From Hormiphora californensis (Eukaryota; Ctenophora; Tentaculata; Cydippida; Pleurobrachiidae), in NCBI GenBank assembly GCA_020137815.1, contig CM035350.1, positions 5,772,180 to 5,836,179 on the forward strand: a DNA stretch of 64,000 nt, read 5' to 3'. Below, in pieces: positions 1 through 13,374 of this stretch (within the stretch, counting starts at the first letter, position 1; each line of letters starts with the position of its first letter). Both the position numbers and the translations under genes were made by a program. The notes under the pieces were generated by a model. That model was given only the letters and a program-made list of their open reading frames with translations. It was not told the origin of the DNA and did no database searches.

Positions 1-3000
1 TTCTATGTTCGCTGAGCTGACCGTGTTTTTTAGGAGGCTTATTATTTTAATGTATCCTGTGTTTTCACAAATTCTTGAACTGAACTGAACTGAACATATA
101 ATGATAATGATAATGCTATAGCATATATAACGCCCGTTACATATAGTACAACGACCTATACACACTATATCTCTAGCTTAGCCCCCTAGCTCTATAGCTC
201 AACCCCTTTCTGTATAAAAAGCACCCAATTTATGCACCTTGGTGATATGATACCGCTCGAACGTCTTCGTCTCAACTCTCATTACTTATCAAAGTAATAT
301 ATTAATTGTTAGTCGCAGGTCACGAGCGTGAAGAATTCATGAAATCGATCCATTTCTTTCTGATATAACATGTCTTTATATCTTTCTCTCAGCCACATGC
401 AAAGTTTTCATGCGCTCCTCCATCTATATAATTGCGTAATATCTCTCTCCATCTCCCTCTCTCTCTCTCTCAGGCCTTTCCTCCCACATATGTCATAGAC
501 TTTTAGTGTATCTCGGGATAGATCTTGTCACAGGCTTCCACGATCAGTGAGAACCACGCTTTCAAACTGAGTGCACTAAGATCGGGTCCACGTTGGTAAT
601 GACATGAAATTACCCCTCTGTTATTATTGCTCATATTGCAATAAAAGGGGTGACTTCGTAACCAAGGGTCCACGCCACTAGACTCAGCTCATCTGTATCT
701 TCCTTTATACTCCTTATCTCGTCCTTCATTTGTAACAGGAGAGGTGTGTCCAAACTCGCTGCTCTACCTTGTGTGCGGCTCATATTTTGTATCTCTCTGT
801 ACTAACTGTTGCAGTTCGGTACCTGATCAACCTCAACCAGAATATCCTTTTATCAGTGCATCAATTTACAATATATTGCTGATTGCGGTATAGGCCTTCT
901 CGCTCCTCCTTTTGGCATCTGTTTAGTATTATAAAAGAGACCTTTACAACAATATGCGACTTGCTCACGTAATAATTCTAACATCCATTAAAAATTATCG
1001 TATTTTATTATTAGTCTAAGTGTGTTTATAGTGCCTTTATATTCCAAATTTACCATTATGTATTTACTAAGTATTTTGAAAATCACGAGATTTACTTGAT
1101 CATTAGTAGAGCAATTTAAAAATCGCTTGCTCATGACCTGTGCTGTGGGGGAGGTGTTCGTGGAGGGACGCGATGCCTTCTCTATACTACTTTATAGTAG
1201 TTGGGCTAAATGGTCCCCTCTCCCGTGATAATCGGTCCGAGGGGATGCTATAATACTTGATATGACGATCATTCGTCTACCTGCAGTTGATCTACTAGAG
1301 CAGCTTAGTGACTTCTCCTTCGTCCCACCCATCACGTTGGTTTGTTGGGCTTTTTATAGGTGACTTGGACTCTCTCACACTATGAGAGAGCAGCTTGAAT
1401 CTTTCACAATGCGGCTAACTTGGATCTCTCAAACCGTCTTATTGTGGTGTTAGGATATTGTATCCCAATATCTACTTTTCTGTATGTATTGTTTCCATGC
1501 CAATAAAATTTGTAGGAGAACCAGATGCTTCTAGAAGCACCGCTTCCTGGTGTTAGGATATTAGGGCTTTCATCACCTTAATACTAATAATATGATCTCT
1601 GATCTCGACACACATATATCGATCTTCCCCCCCCAGCTCCTATTTATTATGCATTATGCATTACTAGGATGTCATCAATATTCAGTAGATATATTATATA
1701 TGTATATGTTATAGGTATAACCTATATATTTGTGCCCTAGCACGTTTAGTGCAAGTGGGCGTATAGTAACCGTGATAATATCACTTCTGATATATATCCA
1801 CCAACTACTTTACCAAGTTACCAAATTGTAACAGCTGAGACCCTTTAACACCTTACCAAACGTAACAAGCTGTACCATAAAGGTGTTGTTTGTACTACTA
1901 TTATATATGGGGCATATAATATCACTAAAGTGCTATATTGCATCGATCGTCAATGTTACGATCTATAGTTGATAAGATAGATAAAATATTCAACGCACTA
2001 CGCAGTATGTTGTTTCGACTCCATGTTACAAGTTACAACTATATTCTAATAGCCCTATATCTCTTTTATCTAGATGATGCCAGGTAAGGTATAACCGCGT
2101 GGAGATTCCATTATTTCCTCCTGTCTTATTTCATAATTGGATGAAATAAGACAGGAGGAAATAATGGAATCTCTGCACGCGGTCTTTGTGGTACCGCGAC
2201 ACAGCACAACATTGAACATTTTATGGCATAATACACCACTGTACTTATATCTTTTACTTATGTTATGATATTGCCGCCAGTGAGTACAGGAAGGAGGATG
2301 AAATCTGGGGGAAATTATGGAAGGGGGAAAAGGAAAGAAACGGATCGTCGAGAAGTAGAGATGAAGATATGAAACATTGGTAAAGTACGGGTACTTTGGT
2401 GTTTGGGGTATATATATATACCCGGGTTCTTTTTTGTAAGTTGGTCCTTAATTAGGAAGGGTAAAATAGATGTTCAATAAATTTCCAAGCGAGGAAATAG
2501 TTACGACAATTTAAAATGGTTATGAAACATGATCATTCGCTTGTAACTATTTGCCACACAACCGTCCACTAATGAGGGTGGGAGAATTAGAGAGACAGTG
2601 CATGATATGTTTCAAATTGTCATCCCATTTTTGTTTCTGATTTTGCTTCTTTCTCATTATCTTAGATAATATTTCTCTCTCTCTCTCTCACTCTCTCTCT
2701 CTCTCTCTCTCTCACCTGGTTGAGATCGGAGAGGTATTGAAGTTGAATCTCAATATCACTGTCACCGTAACTACACAGTTCTGTCATGTGACTTGTTATC
2801 CAACTCCTCAAATCTGCCAAAATAAATTACGATATAATAATTACCGCTTGAAGTAGTTTCATCGATGGGGAATGAACTGGTATTTGCAATGATGATAAAA
2901 CTACCGCGTCTATCATCGTTTCTAATGAAATCATCATAAAATCACTACGTATTGTCTCAAGAAAAATCAAATTTAGATAGAGATCTTAATGACTTCCTAT

Positions 3001-3028
3001 ACTATATAACCTGTCTGGTACGGCACTG
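1..3028. other. Non-coding sequence 3' of the locus
   Basis: No supported exon on either strand. It contains short CT tracts (463-473, 2672-2713), an AT-rich stretch with ATATATA runs (1680-1740), the hairpin at 2094-2183 and many stop codons in all frames. I saw no clear AATAAA on the minus strand just beyond the stop at 3029. Confidence 0.6.
2094..2183. repeat. Near-perfect 40-base hairpin
   Basis: The left arm (ACCGCGTGGAGATTCCATTA …) and right arm (… TAATGGAATCTCTGCACGCG) pair over about 40 bases with a 2-base bulge and a loop of 6 (AATTGG). It is 3' of the last coding exon of the minus-strand locus. It could be a small MITE or a hairpin RNA source; no other evidence. Confidence 0.6.
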
Positions 3029-4511
3029 TCATGTCTGCAGTTTACCTATGATTGCAGATAGAAACCGGGTGCTATCCACCTGAGTTGAGGTGGTTGTCAT
3101 AGTTTCGCTCCCACCACAGCAGTGACCACCCTGGTTGTAGGTCATCTGGGGCAGCATGGGTAGTTGCATCCCTCCTCCTCCTCCACCCATCATACCCATT
3201 CCAAACATTCCACCACCACCACCCCCGAACATGCCAAACCCCCTGCTGTTATAGTCATCCCTAGATGATCGCTCCTCTTGTCTGGTTTCCTTAGTGGTTA
3301 TCATGGCGGGTTGGGCGGCGGTAGGGGCAGGGGCAGCCGACTGTAGCACCTTCATACTTGATCCCTCGACTGAAATTATATGGTCCGGGTAATGGTGGAA
3401 TACTGATGATAGTATCTTTTTAAATGACATAACGATTTACAGTTGATATAATATAGTAACGCGGTAAGCCGGTAACGACTAACGCTCCGTTGATAACGCT
3501 CGCTTGTGATCACGCGATCATGTTACGAACTACAAATACAGCATCAATATACGAGTTTATTTGTTTCTAAAATTTTGAGCTTTTCGATGCTACTTGGCCG
3601 GACTTTATAGCTTTGGTATTGGCTGTCTGTAGATCAAGACAATCCTGCCTTTCTAGTATTAATTATATTGCATTAGTGCATTAGCGGGTGGGTAAGATTC
3701 TTACCCACGGCCGCTAATGTACTAATGCAATATAATACTTATCTTACTAAGATAAGGGGCAAAACAATATACAGGGTGTCCCATATTATATTCTAAGTGA
3801 CGGTTGGCGAGCTGTCACGCAAAATCGGTGGTAGGAATGTTCATGAATGAAAAATGAACTTTTGAAATTTAAATGTAAAACAAAGCAAAATGACAGGAAG
3901 GAATTAATGCATCACACTCCCGTAGTTTCTTTACACACAACTATCACCGTTTTTGCGTGACAGCTCGACAACCGACACACAGAATATATGGGACACCCTA
4001 TACCCCTGAATGACCTCGCACCCTTCAAATTAATTTGCTCTGAGGGAGCTCTTTCAACTTGAAATTAGAGCAACTTCTTGAAAATGGGAACAACTGAATT
4101 GGATTTTAAGCCAAATCTTGTAAATAAGCTGTACGGTCAAAAAGGGCACATACCATTTATCTTGATATCTGGCATCTGCCACTCCCCAGGAGGCCCCCCT
4201 GCACTACTCATGGGAGCTGCACTGTTTACCACGGGGTTATTGGACACGTTCACATTCACATCGGGCAGGTCCTGCACCTCCATAGTGGTCGGAGCTAAGG
4301 GGGCTGCCTGCTGACCAGATACCGGTTCAGTGGCCGTGGGTTCGGATTTATCCAGGGGTAAGGGCTGCTGACCATCTCCTCCCTTTTCGTCAGGGCCTTG
4401 AGTGGGCATTTGGTCCTCACCAAATTCAATCCCAAAAGCGAACCCTCCGGCCCTCCCGCTCGATTCGGTGGTCTCCTCTTCTGAGCTGACCGCCTCTTCT
4501 CTAGCTTGAAT
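3029..4511 (-). CDS. C-terminal tail exons: acidic/Pro-rich then Gly/Met-rich
   Basis: Exon 4511-4154 (phase 0 in, phase 1 out) encodes an acidic, disordered segment (SSEEETTESSGRAGGFAFGI … VQDLPDVNVNVSNNPVVNSA). Exon 3369-3029 follows a good acceptor (AATTTCAG), and the phase fits. It reads VEGSSMKVLQSAAPAPTAAQ, a charged part (KETRQEERSSRDDY), then FGMFGGGGGGMFGMGMM with further Gly/Met runs, a CCGG, and stops at 3031-3029 after IIGKLQT. An alternative donor just before the end (ATAG, GTAAAC at 3047) is possible but no later exon was seen. No known anchoring domain is present. Gly/Met-rich tails can drive self-association, which is inference. Confidence 0.65.
3657..3736. repeat. 80-base palindrome with almost no loop
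   Basis: TATTAATTATATTGCATTAG … GTGGGTAAGA then T then TCTTACCCAC … ATGCAATATAATA. The arms match with a few mismatches and the centre is an odd-length perfect palindrome at 3688-3708. Possibly a MITE relic. No coding content. Confidence 0.6.
3772..4000. mobile_element. MITE with ~50-base inverted repeats (mariner-like ends)
   Basis: CAGGGTGTCCCATATTATAT and, inverted, ATATATGGGACACCCTA; inner parts (GAGCTGTCACGCAAAA and its complement) also pair, giving arms of about 50 bases around a ~125-base centre. TA flanks both sides (TATAC … TATAC). CAGGGTGTCCC ends are common in Tc1/mariner MITEs. It lies between the two tail exons. Confidence 0.65.
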
Positions 4512-4531
4512 CTGATCGGGGATTAAAGGTG

Positions 4532-6007
4532 TGTGTGTGTGTGTGTGTGTTTTGCACCGCCCGTCATTCCTCCCACTTTACTGCCCCACAATGGTCGGCA
4601 GACAACCTATATTAATATCACTCTTCGCCACCGTCCCCCACACGTAGGGATAATGTTGATGTTGTTCCGGTTTGGGTCCTGGTATTTTGTCGAGTAAGCT
4701 CAACATTTCCCTCGAACCTTCGCCGGCATCACAAGAAGAGTATTTGATACAGTGAATCTAATATTAGACTGACATACCTATATTGTCAGGACAATGGATG
4801 GAATTTACCTGTCTCACAGACTGGTCTTTGGTTACTACTGCTCCAGGGAGCTGTAGAGGTAGGTGGGTTGCCGGATATGACAATACCGTGGGTTCACCAT
4901 CTAATCGGTGACGGCTGAAATATCTTATCACACCTCAGGTCTTTGGTCAAAACCGCTAGCAGTACTTATCAGCATGCAACCTGGGGGTCCGGACAGCTAA
5001 TTTCTTAGCAAGCACAGATAAGCATGAAAAACGCTTATGTAAACTTCTGGTGAGCATTTGGCAAATTATCAGCTCCCAGGGGTTGCACTATTGCGGGGTA
5101 ATTACTTGCCATACGGCGGAGGTGGCCCTTTGTTATGGCCCAGACCTGCCCTACCTTAATCGTGGGTCCCTTATGATGTGGTTTTGTTGGAATTCCCCGG
5201 CCGTAGCGATTCTTGCCCTGTGGTTTGCTACTTCTTTCAGGTCGGGATGGTTGGGGATGGTTTAATCGAATAGGTTACTTTTGGCTAGGTTACTTTTGGA
5301 GAATTTTACCAAATCAAGTGTGTTGCTTGATCTGTTTGTTAGTGAGAAGGATTGTTCTAGATATATTGCAAAAGTAGTATGTGGCAAAAATTTGGGCAGA
5401 GGTTCCCCAGGGGAATAACCCCTATTTTTGCGAGAGAAGGTAACCTCCGTCCGACCAATATGGGATGTTGGACAGGAGGGCTGTTTTAAAGGCTACAGCT
5501 GCCGGGTGATTACAAATCATGGGTTGCCATAATTGAGGGAGGCTAGTTCTCTGGCGTAGAATTTACCCCCATAATTAAATGGGAGACAGCCGAAGGGTCA
5601 TCAGGCATGCCTAGTAGGCAGAGGCCCTCGGTGATTACAAATCATGGGTTGCCATGTGTAACAAGGTTACTGGCTGGGGTGAGATTATCAGTTCAACCGG
5701 GATCCTCACTAAGACTCAGCCCGACGACCGACCGACAAACGATCGATCAACGACTGATATCAATCGTCAACCAACCGCTCATCAATCGACCGCCGAACCA
5801 AATCCCAGCAGGGACCAGCCGCACTGCAAGAGCTCGGTGCCATAGTTGAGTTCGGCAAGGTCTCTGGCAAAGTTTACTCCCCAAGATTGGGGAGAGAGCC
5901 GGTGTGATTTGACCGTAATCACTGGACCATCAGCCAACCAGGTCCACGGCAACGGGACTGAGCTCGAAGAACTCAGCTGGCACGAAGAACCTGAGTTCCC
6001 CCCGCTG
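4532..6007. mobile_element. Possible 1.49 kb insertion flanked by a 14-base direct repeat
   Basis: GGGGATTAAAGGTG occurs at 4518-4531 and again at 6008-6021, a pattern expected of target duplication. The segment starts with (GT)n and contains imperfect internal duplications (GTGATTACAAATCATGGGTTG at 5508 and 5629; a related TCTCTGGC block at 5550 and 5860). No long frame or recognisable retroelement domain was found. It sits in the intron a few bases upstream (in gene sense) of the acceptor for exon 4511-4154. Confidence 0.4.
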
Positions 6008-6193
6008 GGGGATTAAAGGTGATTTAATCATATAATCATAACGAATTCAATCGCCTGATTGCCTAGTACAACCTGTGCTGCCCCTCAGTACACGTTGTGG
6101 TGCACCTGGTCCTGGCTCTGTGTCCCCCTCCAATTTTATATTACCCCTTCCAGTTTATATAATAGTTAGAGCACAAGCTGGTCAAATCAATTA

Positions 6194-6222
6194 TATCACA
6201 GACCTATTATAGGTCTGTGATA
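6194..6222. repeat. 29-base perfect palindrome
   Basis: TATCACAGACCTAT followed by its complement, centred on a single T at 6208. A related GGTCTGATAGC-type sequence occurs near 45975-46000. Intronic. Confidence 0.5.
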
Positions 6223-6938
6223 GCGTTAACGCTCACACCTTTAGAAAGTATCGCAATCCGCACCTATACCTATAACAGATTTCGAGAGCCCTATATTATT
6301 ATAATGGCAGTATGGTTTGAAATTGAGGTATTGCCCGGCTCTAAAACATTTTCCGCTTCGAGCCTAATAATCCTGGCAATATTAATCAAGTACACGTGAC
6401 CTAGGATGTGCGAATAGTAAATCATTTGATTGAAACATGATGTCCTCCTGGCACGATTCATTTTACAGCGCTATCTCTAGATTGCATTAGATCACACGGT
6501 ACCACCATTATACACACACAGTAATTGTTTTCAGCTCTTGTGAAACAGATCCTGCTAACTCTATACCACGTACAACGTGTGAACGTGCATATATGTATGT
6601 GTTAGTGTATCCTACTATCCTGGCTATGTATTATAATAGATCCCCCTCTATTATAATAAAACTAGCTACGTGGGGTAGTGCAGCAGTAGGTATAATTATA
6701 GGCCTCAGCATATATTATGCGGGAGCTGCCTAATCTTAGAGCTACGTTCCAATAGTAGCACTACTGTACATGTTCCTTCGACTCCAATCCAATTCATATC
6801 ACTACTGTACTATACTATTATATTTACCATCTACTATACTTTGTTATCCCATCATTACATTGCCGAAGGGGGTTCAATCCCAGCTCTCTTAATTTGACTT
6901 TGTGACCCAGCTCCCCAGCTAAAACCCTGAAGACTTAC

Positions 6939-8410
6939 CACAGCAAATGCAGCTATTAGGAGTTCATAGACATTGATCCAGTGCGTCTCGATAATCTTTA
7001 TATCTCTCTCCAGCTCTTGTGCTTCAATTAGATCCACCTTGTCCTTTAGAGCAATGTACAGGGCCCGAATCTCTTCGTAGTCAACCTGTAGAGGGGGTGA
7101 TGTGAGGTATCAGTCAACCTACCGGGAGAGGGGTATGTAAGGGAAGGCAATTTGGGTTTAGTGGTAAATGAATCCCGCTGGTTATATGATTTGGTTTGGC
7201 TATAGCGTGAGATTTTTAGCTTCATTTTTTACTAGGAATTACGTCAGGCAGTGGTGACTACTTGGGCACGTCGCATGTTCTCAACTGCTTGACAGTCTAA
7301 ATTGCCACTATATATTGCCCCCTTGCCACTATATATATAATGTTCTAGACATGACAATTCTAACTTTAATATGCAGATTTCATCCAATCTTATATTTCTT
7401 TCGCTGGGCCATGGGTCAATATATGCGGTATGTATAATCATTTCTCAAACTAAATTAAATTGGTATGATTGCTAAAAGCACCGGCACCCTACTCATTACA
7501 ATTGTATCTATCGTATGATATGCACTTAGATATGTCCGTCGACAAATGGGACTCATTGTATCAAAACCACTATAGCATTACAGGACTTACGTCTTACCCT
7601 CATGCATTACATATTCAGTCCCCCCCCCCCATTATTACTATAAATAGGTAAATACGTGCAAGTTTGTCAGACACTGACTGGTGCGAAGAGGACGGTCTTA
7701 ATTCTTATATACAAGTCATGTCTGGGACAATAGATGTTGTGTAGTACAAGTAAACTGCACAAAATGTTATGGACACCCGGGTGCACCCATTGTTTTGGGT
7801 TTCACATTATGTTTTTACATTTAGACACTTTACGTTAAAAAAATGTCTAAACTAAACATGTCTAGTTAGCCTAGGTTTATCCTGTAATTATGGATGCTAT
7901 TGATTATGTGTGTGTGTTTTGACATGCTTGCACTATCCTTCCCTCTATCTTATCTCTCTATTTGACAGTGCCTGTATGTGACCTCTCTCTGTCTCTGTCT
8001 CTGTCTCTGTCTCTGTCTCTGTCTCTGTCTCTGTCTCTGTCTCTCTCCCACATGGCGCCGTAAGGTCTCATGCGGGAACAGGGTTAAATCCCCCGAGCCC
8101 GGATCCTGCTGCTCTCTCTCTCTCTCTCTCTCTCTACATCTCATCTCGCCTAAGGCTCAGGTGGGAATGAGGCGAGAGAATAGACGGTGATAGAGCAGAG
8201 ACTTACGAGATAGCTCTCGCATCGACGATATACTCGCTCGTATCTCAATCCGACGATGTTCCCTCATAAAGACTTCTCTGCTGAAGACACTACTCTCTGT
8301 GAGTACGAGTCGCTCTAAGCTCTTCATCTACTCGTAGCTAACTGCATGATAGACAGCTCAATAGATACATCTCTCTCTATCTATCGTCTCTCTCTCCTTA
8401 CGCTTCTCAC

Positions 8411-8486
<76 letters not shown>

Positions 8487-8491
8487 CCTCC

Positions 8492-8530
<39 letters not shown>

Positions 8531-11500
8531 CTCTCTCTTCTCCGTAACATATTCAAGTTGTTGTATGTGCATCATTGTCATGATTATCATCATACCGGGA
8601 TTATTCCTCCGCATATAATGAGACTGCCATATATGCATTATGCACTGGTACCTCGTGCTCTACGGAACCCGCCTCACATTATGCAGTGCCATCTATAACA
8701 CAAACTGTAATACTAGGCTCTAGAGCATATAATGATTCCTTGCGTTCTATGACCCGGAAGTTTACCACTGATCGCTCCGACTCAATTAAGCCGCCCCTAA
8801 CTACATTTTTTACGTGCCACGTATGTTATTTTAGATATATTGTGAGCTTCAAGCAAATTACACATGTTCCTATAGCTCTCCCATGGCTGTTAGCTTCAAT
8901 TGATGTGCATCATGGACTCTCTCTCTCCTCATACACCATGTCTAATGTCTTTCACAGTTCTATTTAACTGTATGTACGGCTGTTGTTATACACGTACTAT
9001 GTATTACATAGGGTCCTGTATCTAACAGCTCAAGGATGTTTAGTTGGAACCATGAACCTAGTTTTCTTTTTGTGACTTCTCCGACTCCAAACCTAGTTGC
9101 ATGCATATATTTATTCTTCATTTTCCCAGCCTTTAGGTTGTTATTAAAGCATAATAACTCCGGTTATGCATACTAAATTTACCGTAGTTTTCTATAGTTT
9201 ACTGTTCTCACAACGATGAGTTTTTATCCTAGTCGCCTTTATGTCTCTAACCTAGCCCTCTCTATGTTTCTAACCTAGCCCTCTCTATGTTTCTAACCTA
9301 GCCCCCCCCCTCCTTCCAGTTATAGCTCATGGACAACACGACTGACGACCTGGCTGAATCAATAGCAGCTGATGACGAGGCTGGATATCTCAGTCGTTCT
9401 GCAGATGCTTCCCTTGCTGTTATCCTCATCTTCTGTATTATCATTGCAGTCCCCTTCAACACCCTCTCCTGTTTCTACTTCTCTACCCGGTCTCCAAGTC
9501 GTCATGGCAACGCCCAGAACACTCGCTACTTTAACCGTCTCTACACCCTAATAACGGTGGTGGATGGTCTGGTGTGCTTGATGACGATACCGGTAATTAA
9601 TGCCTTGTTCGTTCCTAACCGGGGCCACCACGAGACAGAACAGAGTCACTTGTTCTCCTCTGGTCAACCCTCAACAACAGTCTTCTGTCACTTCTGGTCG
9701 GTGGCCTTTACCCTCCTCTACCAGCTCAGCGTATTCCTGGTGGGTTTCATCTCCATCTCTAGGCTGATAGTAATAGCACGGCCACACAGGGTCCTCCGGG
9801 AGAGCGTGGCCTATATCGGGCCCACTGTGTCCTGTCTAATTGCCGGCATGATCCTCCTGGTGCTGCCGATAGTCCTCAGCAACGCCTCCCCAGGGTACAT
9901 AGCTGATGTGGCCATGTGCATGATGACTGGGGAGGAAACATGGCCCGATAACGTGACCCTGTCCACGATTGTGCCCAGTGAGAACAGGAAGACAGATGCC
10001 CTCTACAAGATGATATGGTCGTGTGTCATGGGCACGCCCGTTATCCCCATCTCCCTGTCCACCATCATGTCAGTTGCCTACCTGACAAGATCCAACCCGG
10101 AGAGTACCCTCCACGGGACAAAAGACCACAGCTCCGCCTCCCACACAGTCCTCATCTTCACCTCCGTCTACATCGTCTTCAACATCCCCACCCTCATCTA
10201 CTCAGTGGTGATGGGGGTGGTGGAGTGGCAGGAGCTCCAGGCTGTGTTGGGTGGCATGACCTACGAGGAGATGGAGGAACGGGATATGAACCTCCCCAAG
10301 GAGCTCAAGACCCTCTTCCCCTACATGTTTCTGGTGGTTCACCCCGTGTTGACGGCGGTCAAAGCAACCATCAACCCCTTCGTGTATTTGTGGAGGATGA
10401 AGAACTTTAGAAAGTTCACCTGCCAGCTGATGGAGGGGTTAGGACCCCTCACGGGTACCGGCCAGGGTACCACTACCAGTGGAGTCCAGGGTCAGGCATC
10501 CGCCGCAAGGGTTCAGTGGACTCTTGTTAGTAACGCTGAATAGAGTACAGGACTGGGAGAGGTTTATTTTTGTGTTCAATGTGATTATTTATGTTAACTT
10601 TATTCATTTCATTTTTGTCCAAATAACGGGTTTTTTATTGTTAGTATCTCGGGGGTTTCGTCAGGATAGTGACAGGCAACACCTCATCCCCTATAATACA
10701 GCTGAGTCTAAGCCAGGTCATTAATTGACCACATGGGTATCATACACTTGACACCACAGTAGTATAGTTAGATACAGGAACCGACCGAATCAGGAAATAC
10801 TGGTCCCTGATTGGCTGATAACCAGTCACGTGACCTAAATAACGAGTTCTGATTGGTTGTTTACTTGTTACAGTCGTATAGTTAGATACATACCTTGTAT
10901 AGTTTGTACTGGGCCCGGATCTCCTCCAACTCGATTCGAATAATGATCTCGATGTTAACGGTTAGCCTCTCCTCCTGTTTAACCAACCACTGGAGTAGTA
11001 TATACTCCTTTATACTCAACACATTGAGCTCAATCTGGATGATCTTCTGGTGACAGTCCACATCTAGTTGGGTCCACCGAGTGTTCAGGTTTACCAACTT
11101 GGTGTACAGAGAAAACCTAGGTGCGTAATTGTGGTTTATTAACTGACGAAATTCGGATTAATGAGAACTATAACTGCTAATTAGCTGTAACAATTGAGTT
11201 CACCCCATTTCCTTTCACTAGATTACTGCACTGAACTTTTATACCTGTTCATTTCCTTCAACCCTATCTCCTCTCCAGTTTTCAGGACTGTCTCGATATT
11301 CTCCATGTTTTCCTTCACGTGAGAAATGAGCTCAAATACCTCCTCCTTTTGAACCTGAGAGAAAGGGAAATAGAAGGGGAAATAGAAGGGGCATATAATG
11401 GGGTTTGGGAAATGTTTGGCACATAATATATTGTCGAAGAGTGCCTTTGCAGGGTGAAATCTATCGAAACTTTGCCTGGAAGAGAGCAATTAGAGAGCAC

Positions 11501-13283
11501 GTGCAGTCGCTTAAATTTCTCTCGGTATTTTCTCCCACCACCACAAAATTATTACAATTTTACATCTCCATGCCAACAGTGCCGTGATGGGTAATCACCC
11601 CGAGTAAATAATTCTGAAACAAAACATGGGAAATTCTCGCGCCAATTTACTATAGATCTGGATCATATTGAAACAGCGGCAAGGACGGATTATAATGTGA
11701 TCTTCACCAACAGACAAATAATGAGATCTGGGAAATTACAAAATTGTAGAAAGAGCTACGGTTGTGAGAACGTTAACCTAATAACAACTGATGAGAACGA
11801 TATATCACGGATGGACGGCCGTGATGAATAGGTAGCTCTGTTCTGTGAGGTGTTCTGGAGATCTAGAGGACGTGAAACCCTATACCCACACCATCTACCG
11901 CGATCCCCTACCATTTCTTTTGCTCATTTTGTTGTCTCTCTTCGAGAAATCATGTTGACCAATAAGCTAGCTATTTTATAAGTTGTTGTAAGGTGTTTTT
12001 AATTACTCAAGCTGGGCCCGTATGCAGATTGCTATCACAGCTGTTGTTGGTCCGAACTAATTATAAACCCGGCTACAATAATTGTAACTCACAATAATTA
12101 TTATTCCTAGGGCAACATAGCTGCTGTGAGGGAGCTATAAAATAAGTAAAAATCCCGTACAAACTGAGGGATCGGTAGGGCACTTGTAATTCTCTAACAT
12201 GTGCGCGTTCCGGTGTTGTCCCGGTGTTTCTATGGGTTGTCATGGTTACTCCAGTACCATGACAACCCATAACAACACCTCGAATTCTCACCAGTAGAAT
12301 AGAAAGGCTCTCCTCATCTTGTACCACTACAATCATTTTCAGGATTATCTCTTGGTTACCCAGCCACTCCAGGGCCTTATCCACCGCCTCCTCAAACTCC
12401 TGCAGCTGCTGGATTGTTAGCTCCAGCTCAGCCTTCCTCTCTTCTATCTTCTTGGTGAGCTGAAAGGATATGATCAATGAGAGCTACCTGCAGCTGATAC
12501 CATGCCAGATCTGACCACGTGTCAAATGGACTGAACACGTGTCAAATGGACTGAACAATCCACAATGATGTTATTAGGGTATAACATGGGTAGAGGGATT
12601 TCAAGTTTTTAAATTCTATGGTACAAGAGTACCACCCAACTACTGCACGTAGTTGAATTCTACCAACCTTAGCGAAGACAGCCTCAATCTTGACCACCAG
12701 CTTGGCATTAATCTCAATACTGAGAGTCACTGTGATCTTTATCTCCGCAAATACCTTCAACTTCTCTTCTATCTGGTATTCGTATGACTGAGGGGAAAAG
12801 GTGTCTTTATGAAGGAGCTGATTATTGTTTTGGTAAAGGAGCAACTAGTGTGGTGTCACATACCGCGGTATACAACTTGCCAATCATTAGATGACGTGTC
12901 AATGGATCTGTCTGTTTATTTTGTTTGACAGATTGTCATTGAGTGACGATTGTAAATGGAACCCAGCTGATTTGAGATAGGTTGAAGTCACGTGATATGT
13001 GTTCACGTGACACGTGTTGAAGTCACGTGACACGAAGAACCACGTGACAAATACACATACCTTGAGGAGGTATAGCTGTTCCTCGTACACAAGAGTTAGG
13101 GCGTCCTCAATGCTACCAATAACCATACGGTAAAAGTTACTAATCCATTGGTACAGCTCCTCCAGCTTCATATCGTTAAGCCTGGTGAAGAATTGGGTGA
13201 TATTTGAGAAGAGAGGGAGATGGATATATGAGAGTCAATTAGTTTTTTCCAACAACCCCAATCATGCAGTATGTTTTCGCATG

Positions 13284-13374
<91 letters not shown>

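Noticed and set aside
6869-6880. GGGTTCAATCCC, resembling a tRNA T-arm
   Set aside because: No A-box or cloverleaf upstream on either strand.
8346-8618. Ser-Leu and Arg-Glu rich frames over CT/GA tracts (also at 13.2, 18.4, 29.4, 30.7 and 31.4 kb)
   Set aside because: Pure translation of microsatellites.
10015-10410. 131-codon plus-strand frame
   Set aside because: Overlaps the GPCR in another frame (His/Pro/Leu-rich shadow).
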